From Favolaschia claudopus (lineage: Eukaryota; Basidiomycota; Agaricomycetes; Agaricales; Mycenaceae), in contig JAWWNJ010000131.1 in assembly GCA_037176885.1 (NCBI GenBank), positions 496,001 to 560,000 on the forward strand: a stretch of DNA of 64,000 nt, in the 5' to 3' direction. The notes under the pieces were generated by a model that made no database searches, had not been told where the DNA came from, and saw only the letters and a list, made by a program, of their open reading frames with translations. Shown piece by piece: positions 36,501-45,047 of the stretch (position 1 is its first letter; the number at the start of each line of letters is the position of its first letter). A program made the translations under genes and the position numbers.

Positions 36501-38210
36501 GTATGGATAACACCCTCCGAGGGTCCGATTCCACGCTGGCTCAACGATGAGGGCGTGCGTGTAGGAATTCGTAATCTTCATGCTCTGGATAGATGCGCGG
36601 AGGAAGTCATACGCCTCAACCTCGAGAGAGATAATCTCCGACGTTGGCTTTCCGAGGAGAAGAGTATTGCCCTACGTGCAAAAGAAATACTGGGCGGTAA
36701 GTGATCCAAGGACGTTGTCACACCAACTAAAATGTTCGCAGACTCACCCTTGGTGTTCTATATCTTACAGCGAGAACAGGATCTCGAGGACATGGGGCGA
36801 TCGTGGAAATCATCTCTGAAGCTCCAGGACATCCATGGTCGGTACATATCTGACTCAGCGCAGGCCTCCGCCACCTCCTCCGCCACCTCCGCCACCTCCT
36901 CCGCCACCTCCTCCACTCCTTTCGCCACCTCCTCCACGGCCTCCGCCACGGCCTCCGCCACGGCCTCCGCCACGACGTCTGTCACACCTCGGTCTCGAAT
37001 CCGCGTTGTCTCCGGACCCTCCTCCTCTTCACCCATTCAGAATCCCTTCCGCCTTTCCGGAGGAGATCAAGGTTTTGACGCTGACGAGCCTTTTGACGAT
37101 GACGATCCTTTTGAAGAAGGTGAAGCAGTGTTTGAGTTTGGGCCAGATCCAGGTGATATTTCAGACGAAGAACAGGTTGTTCTACTGGAGGAGGTGCTCA
37201 ATAACTCCGACGATGAGGAGGAGACGGAGACGTCGACAGCAACAGCGGAACCCTCTGCCAATGTTCTCGATATTCGATGGACATTCCAGGTTCTCAACAT
37301 TACATATTCTTTCTTCTGTTGTCCTAACAATTTCTCAGCCCCCATCCAGCATTGACATGACTTTCGTGCAAGATTTAACGCACAGAAATGCCTCCCTTTC
37401 TCCCATCACCGGAAACTTCAGTCATTTCGTTGTCCGTCCAAATCTACGCGCATTGGAAATTACTCCCCATGACCTCCGACCCTTTGCTCTACCCACTGGC
37501 CGGCTCAATGGATTCGGGCTGAACGGCTTCGCTGCCTCCCTTCTCAACATTAACCGCGCTCCCTACTCTCCCACGAAGGCCTCCGCCGACCGTTGCGCGG
37601 TGTTCAGCACCTACGATCTGGGCCTTGTTCGATTTAAGGGCTCCGATCCTGACCTTTGGCGACACATATCCCCTACAGAATATTGGGATAAACCTGTCTG
37701 GTTAATACCCGTTCACAGAAAGGAGGCCGAGCACTGGGTGCTTGTGGTTGTACTGATCCCCACGCGTCAATTGCTTTTTTTTGACAGTCTGGCGTCTGCG
37801 CAGGGTTGGCGACAAGATCTTGTTGTTCGTTTTGACGCCCTTGCTTTGATTTGGATTACTCACTGATGTTTAGGAAGTCATGTTGCTTATAACTCGACTG
37901 GTGGCGTTGGCAAATCGCAACCGACACCCACTTCATGTTTCTACCGAAGATCCTACGGAGAGATGGGAGGCGCGGCCTCTGTTCGAAGTGGTACGTAGTC
38001 TGTCTCGCACCTTCTGAGTCTCAACATCCTCAATTGCATGTCTGCTAGGACCGTCCTCGACAATTCAATGACTACGACTGCGGGCTTTGGGTTCTTAGTA
38101 TGATGGCGGCATTCATGCGTGGACACGAAGACATTCCTCTTTCCAATGTCGACATGCCCGGAGTCAGGACGCAATTCCGAAGGCATCTCCTGACGCTGCC
38201 AATCACTTAA
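33536..38210 (+). CDS. KDZ transposase with CxC domain and C-terminal Ulp1 protease
   Basis: Eleven exons (33536-34082, 34130-34359, 34408-34862, 34912-35365, 35420-35617, 35675-35891, 35938-36696, 36742-37289, 37339-37821, 37874-37990, 38049-38210) give 1389 residues with every phase agreeing. The N-terminus has a CxC zinc-binding region (VKTCNCKSVAVLLVEHGVFP, then LFERSCDAVTALAAAL). The DDE core shows ADGCFSYRHDK near residue 415, IQAYDVAC near 550 and DHEGVERYWSRTRKL near 612. Then comes a coiled region with the usual IPIPTPLSTQL segment, a Ser/Ala/Thr tract from triplet repeats, and an acidic tract. The last 250 residues are a C48 protease with His (EHWVLVVV, about 1268), Asp (LLFFDSL, about 1285) and Cys (DYDCGLWVL, about 1347). 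It catalyses excision and insertion of the element; the protease role is not established. It appears intact. Confidence 0.92.
34565..34790 (+). repeat. Triplet/hexamer microsatellite in KDZ exon 3
   Basis: Runs of gcctccgcc/acctccgcc units encode a Ser/Ala/Thr-rich tract in the transposase frame and would encode polyproline in the next frame. Similar tracts occur at 36860-36990, 41100-41250, 42490-42600 and 43830-43900. Confidence 0.85.
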
Positions 38211-38443
38211 TTGTACTGGAATATCTGTATTTGCTGTAGTTGTAATGCAAAACTCTTCCGCAATCTACAACTCTTTTTAAAAAAGCGGGGTCGTTGTACG
38301 ATCTGACTCCTTCGCCGACCTTCGCCGACCTTCGCAATGGCCTTCGCATTGGCCTTCGCCGCCTGCGCCACGCCTTCGCCGGCACCTTCGCCAATCTCAA
38401 AACTTTCTTTTTGCGCATTCATCTAGCTTCAATACACATTGAT
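38211..38443. other. Spacer between convergent KDZ genes
   Basis: The spacer contains repeated ccttcgccga/ccttcgc units at 38310-38400 and no gene. Confidence 0.5.
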
Positions 38444-39169
38444 TCAATGGACTAGGAATTTTAGATGGTACAGGTGGCAAATTGAACGTCCTAGCCAGTG
38501 TATGTAGTGCTCCAACATAGCATATTCACGAGATTGGTGATAGATGTGATAAAACCCCTCACTTTTCAGTTTCTGAACACGTTCCCAGCTCTCAAGCATC
38601 CCAAGAACCTCATCCCGCAGCTTTACAACCATTCTGTCTTGTCCCTCACGCATAAACCCTTCCCGCAGTGTAGCATCTCGCTGATTCTGGTCACGAAGTC
38701 GGACACCATGTAAGACTTCCTCCAATGATTTTGTGAACCGGAGGTATGAGTCGGAGTGCGGATCGGTAGGGTCATCGTCCTCTTCGAAGGGAGGTTCCCT
38801 TTTCCATCTACCGAGATCGCTTTCGTCGAGGGCATCTTCGGAACGCAACGCCTCAGCAAAAAGTCTGGCGTCGGTGGGAAGAGGTCGTCGAGAAGATTCC
38901 AGGATACTTGGCGAGAGTGGAGGGAGCGGTAGAGTATCTGGTGTATCTGGTGGAGGGGTTGTAGCACGCCTCGCTCGCTGTTTGCGTCTATGGGATGACT
39001 GCTGGTAGGCAGAACGCACTGTCTTGCCACTGTAGGTAGATATCATTGGAAACGCAAAGTGAGGAGAGTGGGGAAGGACGTACTGAGTACTATGGATGTA
39101 TCTGCGGTCAGTTGCGCGCTTCCCTGCCTTTCGTTCGTCAAGAGAGAAATACTTTGGCTGCCGTCCCAT
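38444..39169 (-). CDS. KDZ-borne small protein of unknown function
   Basis: Two exons, 39169-39084 and 39029-38444, joined across a 54-base intron, give 223 residues. The start MGRQPKYFSLDERKAGKRAT resembles short basic N-termini (G-R-x-P-x-Y/L-x-T/S-x-x-E) that I recall from other KDZ-linked genes. The middle has a Pro/Thr-rich stretch. The C-terminal half is helical and highly charged (DQNQRDATLREGFMREGQDR) and may form a coiled coil. It runs opposite to the transposase, tail to tail, inside the element. It may be a DNA- or partner-binding accessory factor; no enzyme motif is visible. Confidence 0.6.
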   Translation of the reverse strand: MGRQPKYFSLDERKAGKRATDRRYIHSTQYVLPHSPHFAFPMISTYSGKTVRSAYQQSSHRRKQRARRATTPPPDTPDTLPLPPLSPSILESSRRPLPTDARLFAEALRSEDALDESDLGRWKREPPFEEDDDPTDPHSDSYLRFTKSLEEVLHGVRLRDQNQRDATLREGFMREGQDRMVVKLRDEVLGMLESWERVQKLKSEGFYHIYHQSREYAMLEHYIHWLGRSICHLYHLKFLVH

Positions 39170-39985
39170 TAGCAAGATGGTAGAAGAAGATGAACCTCTA
39201 ATGAGAACTTGCCTGGATTTTGCGCACTTTCAAGCACGCATATTCAAACGATTCAGAAAAATACAAAAAAAGTTCAGGCGAGTTGGGGCAGGATAGAGGT
39301 TGAATTCCCGTAAGATTTGTAGCCCAGTAGAGTTGTAGACCGCTGGAGAGAAAAATTAACGGTGAGATCGAGAGTTATATTGACTCCAATTGGCTCGGCA
39401 ATTGAGGGGGCCCGCGGGTGCGTTGGCAGCTTTTTACGTCGGCGAAGACAACGAGGGCGGGAAGAAGGTGGCGGAGGTGACGTGACCTGTGACAGTCACT
39501 CCCTTCTTCATTTTCCTTCGCCCCGTCTTTTTTTCCCCGCCGTCTGCCTCCCATTCTGTACGGCCCATTCTCTTCAAGCAGTATCAAGGCTAACCTCTCA
39601 TAGCACCAGAATACTGCCTCATACCTCCAAGTGTATCAAAACAGCCTTCAGAAAACCCCTTCGCCTGCCCTTCGCCTCTTCTCTTGTCTTGCACCCCTCC
39701 CGCAACCAAAAGCTCCGGATTCTGTATGAAAACGGTTCCAGTGTAAAGTTAATACCTACTAACTGCAGTACTAGTGTCGGAATCCCCATTGACGCGTCCA
39801 AAAGCGTGTCGAAACGCGCCTCATAGCAGCACCTCGACACCCAATTTTCTCCCTTTTTGTTGTTATCTCTCTTGAACAGATCCTTCATCTTGAACCCCAG
39901 TAAGTGAATAGTTTCTGTTCATCCAGTGCCGAAATACTGACTGTTCTTTGTTTCGGAAGACCTTCTCCAAGTACCTTCCCCAGGC
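39170..39985. other. Divergent KDZ internal promoter region
   Basis: This is the likely shared 5' region of the small minus-strand gene and the large plus-strand accessory gene. Open frames here lack protein-like character. Confidence 0.4.
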
Positions 39986-42900
39986 ATGGAAAATACCAGT
40001 GCCGACGGCAGTTACAGTGTCGATTCGTCTATTCTTTCCCTTCCACCGGACTCTAGCCAGGAAGATTTCTCGACCTCGTTTCTTGCGAACGACGACTATT
40101 CCACATATGCAATGGATGTATTCACGTCTGTCCCCGCTCTTCAGAGTCCGCTACGCGGCGAGCTCGTCTTCCCACACCCTGACGGAGTTCCCGAAGAGGA
40201 CGCAGATGAGGTTGATGCAGATTCCCAAGCAAACGAGTCGTCGTCGTCGTCCGAGGCGGAGGAGGAGGTGGAGGAGGAGGAGGAGGAGGATCAGTTGGAG
40301 TCTTCCCCAATCCGGCCTCCGCCTCAGGTTCTCCGAGCTCCCCTTCCTCCATCCGGCTTCGCTTCAGTTGTCCCCATAGCTCTGCCTCCACGCGCCGGAT
40401 CCCCACAACTCGGGGGTGGGTATAGGCACCTCCAGGCAGAGCCGGACCCCAACCCCCCTGCAACTCGCTTCCGTCCCAGGATCAAACCCAGCAATCGGGG
40501 CAATGTGGCGAGTGAAATGCTGCATAAACACCGCAATTTGTCCTCCGCACCTTCGCTTTCTGCGCCTCCCATCGCCACTCTCGTCCCGCCCATCGCCACT
40601 GTGAATCTTCAAAATGCAGAAACATCTGCCAGCACTGCACCTGTAATCTCCGCACCCGTTCCCGTTGTTGCGGCCCCTGCTACTCTCGGCGTTCCTGATC
40701 GTGGTCCTCCGCCCCCGCTTCCCACTTCCCCTCGTCCCCTGCTCCCCCCATCAACGGATTCTCCAGCGCCAGCCCCACCCTAACAGCCTCCGGCGGTGGA
40801 GCCGACTACGATGCCCCCACCACTGGCGGAACCTGCGCAGGCACAACCCCAAGGGCAAGTTCCAGAGCAACCAGCGCCGTCGAGCGCCCCGACGGAACCT
40901 GCGCAGGCACAACCCGATGTGCATGTTCCAAAGCGACCGGTGCCGTCGAGCGCCAATGTGCCTGTGCAATCAGGGCCGTCGAATCTCCAGGGACGAGTCA
41001 AAAACTCGAGACCAGCGCCGGTAGCGAGGGGAGGGACGAAAAAGAAGAAAAACTTACCTCCTCCTCTTCCCCCTCCATATAGTCATGAATGGGAACGCAT
41101 GCCCCTTCCACCGCCGCCACCGCGACCGACCGCTCCGCCTCCTCCGCCAAATGCTCCTCCACCTCCACCTCCGCCGAACCCTCCTCCACCTCCGCCAAGC
41201 CCTCCTCCACCTCCGCCACGCTCTTCGCCGCCTCCGTCACCCGACGCGGGAAACCTTTTTGATGACGGCGTCGCTGTAGTCAACGCCCGCCCACCGTCGC
41301 CGACGTACGTTGTCACTGAGCCCGGTGACGACGAAACTCAATCCAATGTCGAAGCTGTTTCCGGCGTCGACGTCGACGACGCTCGTTCAGCGTCCGCCTT
41401 TGACGATGGTCGCTCGGCGTCAGCCTTCGACGATGGTCGCTCGGCGTCCGCCTTCGACGATGCTCGTTCGGCGTCCGCCTTCGACGATGAGCGCTATGGG
41501 GGTCGATCCCTCTCGGAAATCCAGGAGGACGTCGAAATGGAGGATATTGTCAAGGGGGACGATTCCTTCGTCGAGGAGGAGGATCAGGCGGAGGAGGGTT
41601 TCGATGATGAGGGTCGGCCTCGTAAGGACAAAGGTGGTCGATGCACCACGGAGCAGAAGTTGCTCCGATCCCAATTCGTGATCGAGGTGAAACAATTGGC
41701 GGACCTTTACGCGAACCAAAGCGGTCTTCCGGCAGACCGGTTTTTGCAGGCTGTTCCCAACACCGTTAGCACCGCCAACATTCGTCGAACCGGCGGCCGC
41801 AACACTTGGAATATTTACCAGACCTTCGCAACCCATCCGCGATATGCCATCAATGAATACAAGCGCGTCGCTCCCGATTTCGACCCCGTACGCCAAAAAA
41901 TCCCCCAGTTGACGACTTCAATCCTAGTCGAGATGTTCAACAAATTCAAGGCCGCGAACCCTGATCTGCATGACAGGATACTCCGCCATTTTTGGGACGC
42001 GAAGGAGGCTACCAAGCAGCAGACCTTGATGAGCCGTCAACGTGAATTCGACAGGTTGTGCGAAGGTCTCAAAAGCGATGTTTGTTATCTTCTTTTCATG
42101 CCTTTTCTTGTTCTGATCCCGCCCTCCACAGATGCAACTTTTGAATGACAAGAACTTCAACGCAATCCTCTTTGTCGTGGGTAAATTTGCTCAGGAAGAT
42201 ATGGAACTCGGCGAGGTCATTGCGACCCCTGCCTTGGAGGAGTCGGTATGTTCTTTCTTTGCTGCCCTATGTTTGTATGTGCTCATTACACCCAAAGTTC
42301 GCTGCGGCATTCAAGCATCCTATTTCCAAGATGCCATACTCACCTTCTGACCTGTTGGGAGTCGCGAAGGTCTGCGCCGTGTAAGTGATATACATTTCTG
42401 TCCATCATTCTGGGTTTAATTGTTTTATTGTTGCTATGGAATAGTGTGAATACAAGAGACCAATTCCTCGAAGCAGGAACAGAGCTGCCAGAGTTGCCGC
42501 ACACCTCCGCCGCGCCCTCCACCACCTCCGCCAAGCCCTCCGCCACCTCCGCCAAGCCCTCCGCCACCTCCGCCACGCCCTTCCCCGCTGCCCCACCCAC
42601 GAACATCAAGTCCGAGGCGTCTGCAGCTGCTCCCAAGACCAAGGGCAAGTCGACGGGACGCCGTGGTAACACTCGGGCTTGGGAACTGGATTGGCGGAGC
42701 GCAACCTTCGGGCACGTCGTTTCGCTTCCAAACCACACGAGGGATCTACATTGGATCCAGGACCGCATGGAGGCTATGGCCATCCGTTCCGTCAACACCT
42801 CCCTCTTCGCAGGCACCTTCCCCTGGCATAGTCTCCCTGCCCTGCTTGCGGAGAAGGGTCTTCGATTAGTTGGGTACCCGCAGGATGCCCGCCTTCCGTG

Positions 42901-44464
42901 CGAGGTGCTGGCTGGCGCCAACAAGGGCTTCGGCTCCTGGCGTGTAATCGAGATGGGCGAGATGAACCTTGCCCTGCTTCAATTCGAGAACTCGGTGGAC
43001 GGAAAGAAGGGCCTGCGCCTTGAGTCCCACGCCCCAGCCGCAAGTAAGTTTCTTTTTTATTTCTACTTATTCTTTGTTGCTGATCGTTTTCCAGATGATT
43101 TCGTCATTACATCCCACGACTACAAATTCCCCGAGCCCACCGACCCTCGCCAGTCTGAGACGTATTGGCGAATGGCCAACGGCCGCACTGTACGCTGCCA
43201 GATGGCGAACGGTAACATATATGAATCCAGAATCAACCTCGGCGCCGCTGGCAGTCCTGCCATCAACCCGACCCACGTTCAAGACAACGTCTTCGCCGGA
43301 GCGGCCCCGGACACGGCGATAGCGGTAGAGTCCGAGGATGAGCAGGAGGAACCGGCACCACCAGCAAAAACTCGAGGGAGAAATGGAGGAGCACCGGCGA
43401 AGGCACCGGCGAAGGCACCGGCGAAGGCACCGGCGAAGACTAAAACGAAGACGTCGGCAGCATCTGAAGGCGCTACCCGCAAGCGCAAGGGCACCAAGGC
43501 GGACGACAGCAACCAGCCCGCTCCGGCACAAGCCCCCGTCCAGTCTCACAATTTCGACGACTACGAAGATGAGGCTTACATGGAGGTCGAGGACGCCGAC
43601 GAGTACGTTGAGCCGACGCGTAAGAAGAAGAAAACCGTCACCACCAAACGTCCCCGGTCGCCCCAGCACACCTCCCCCACTGCCACCGATTACTTCGCCA
43701 GCGACACCGATCCTGAAAAGCGACCTGTAAAGAAGTCGAAGACTGCGCAGCCCGCGGCCTCCAATCTCGTTCCTCAAGCGACCGAGGTCCAAGAAGGGGG
43801 AGGGAGGAGCAGCAAGAAGAAATCCACCACCACCGCCACCTCCGCCACCTCCGCGTCTGGCGCCTCCGCCGCCTCCGCCTCGACCTCCGCCACGACGTCC
43901 GCCCCTCGAAAGTCGGACAAGAGGGTGACCTTCGCCAACGACAGCGCCAGGAAGGCAAGGCAGCGTGCGGGCTGGGCCGCCATTCCCAAGCCCGATGCCC
44001 CCGATGCCCCCAATCCTGCCCAGGAAGGTGCCCAGGAACGTCGGACGACGCGGTCAAGGACAGCTGCCGAAGGGCAGAGGGAGTCCCAGGTGGCATCCTC
44101 ATCGGTGATCCCAGCTTACATTCGCACCTCGACACCTCCTAACGCTCTTTACAAGGGCGTGATGTATTCGACCGACGGAAACGCTAACCCCATGGGTCGC
44201 GTCGTCACCGAGAGAGGCACCAACGCCAACATGCTCATCCCCGGGCCCATTCCCATTCCTCGCTACCGAAGCACGACGCTCGCGCCTCCTCCGCCGTCCT
44301 ATGTCAATCCTCGCGCTCCTTCCCCACCTCCCATGGCCTTCCCCACCTTCGACCCTTCCTCCGCCGTTCCAGGAGGCGACATCCAGGCAACCTACGACTC
44401 CATCAAGGCTCAGATGGAGTCGTTGCGCGCCTTGATGAAAGCGCGAGGACAGAATGTGGATTGA
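39986..44464 (+). CDS. Large KDZ accessory protein, low-complexity with conserved core
   Basis: The frame from 39986 runs to a TAA at 40781-40783 and resumes in the same frame at once; a ctaacag acceptor-like site follows the stop, so a small intron may remove it. Later introns are clear: about 42080-42131, 42247-42297, 42382-42449 and 43045-43095. The first part is acidic (a long Glu run) and Pro-rich. Next come a polyproline stretch, a four-fold nine-residue repeat (SASAFDDGR), a conserved core (NTWNIYQTFATHPRYAINEY and on), a second ordered part (HVVSLPNHTRDLHWIQDRME), AKAP repeats and a C-terminal helix. Such proteins accompany KDZ transposases in agarics as far as I recall; the function is unknown. 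Confidence 0.65.
41375..41490 (+). repeat. 27 bp tandem repeat, four copies, coding
   Basis: Four head-to-tail units encode DD(A/G)RSASAF in the accessory protein. Units differ at a few third positions, and one Gly/Ala exchange alternates. Confidence 0.9.
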
Positions 44465-44809
44465 AAAGGGTGTGCGGAGGCTTCGCCCCTGGACGGACGC
44501 CGTATGTATGATGCTTGGACGCTCTTTGCTGGACTGCCGTATGTATAGATTGTTCATATGCTGTTGTTTCCCTGTCCCCGCCGCTGTTGAGGCTTTTTGT
44601 GTAGCGCATTCCACCATTCTTGCAATGTATATCTTCCCTTGTAGCTTGATATTGTAGTCTTACATATTTGTATATACCTTACTACTGTCTTGTATTTCTT
44701 GAAGATGTCAATATCAATCTGTGTGTGTTGTTGAAGGTATTCTGAATGTAAAATTGTAAAAATTCTAAGTGTGCGAAGGCCTCCGTCGGCCTCCGCAAGG
44801 CGCCACGAT
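44465..44809. other. 3' flank of the KDZ accessory gene
   Basis: AT-rich sequence with several possible polyadenylation-type stretches (ttgtatat, tgtatttc). No gene. Confidence 0.4.
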
Positions 44810-44965
44810 GGTCACGCGTTTGCAGCCGGATTTAGAAGTTGATGTATTTGAGTAATACATGACAATCTTCCCTGCGAAGGGTACCCCTCCGAGGGGGTTT
44901 TTACTACTACAGGGAAACCGGCCTCCGAGGGCGTTTACGGCATCAAAACGTAGATGCCTGAGGTG
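44810..44965 (-). repeat. KDZ right terminal inverted repeat
   Basis: Reverse complement of 33358-33511, ending ...GATGCCTGAGGTG at 44965. Confidence 0.93.
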
Positions 44966-44973
44966 CCACATCC
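44966..44973. repeat. 8 bp target site duplication, right copy (CCACATCC)
   Basis: Identical to 33350-33357. Confidence 0.92.
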
Positions 44974-45047
44974 GTTGCTCTCTGTAATCCACACCAGGCA
45001 ACATCTCACTCTTGATTTCACTGTCCCACTGAACTCCCACATTCGCA

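Larger units (their letters stand above)
33358..44965. mobile_element. Complete KDZ (Kyakuja-Dileera-Zisupton) DNA transposon, 11.6 kb
   Basis: The ends are near-perfect inverted repeats of about 155 bp starting CACCTCAGGCATCTACGTTT, flanked by the 8 bp duplication CCACATCC. The coding content is a CxC/DDE/Ulp1 transposase, a small minus-strand gene and a large accessory gene. Few mismatches between the ends and an uninterrupted transposase point to a young copy. Confidence 0.93.

Noticed and set aside
43067..43792. 241-residue minus-strand frame
   Set aside because: It is antisense to the KDZ accessory gene and mirrors its basic/acidic repeats. No independent support.
33350..44973. Classification of the 11.6 kb element as hAT because of its 8 bp duplication
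   Set aside because: The transposase has the CxC region, KDZ-type DDE spacing and Ulp1 tail. KDZ elements also make 8 bp duplications.
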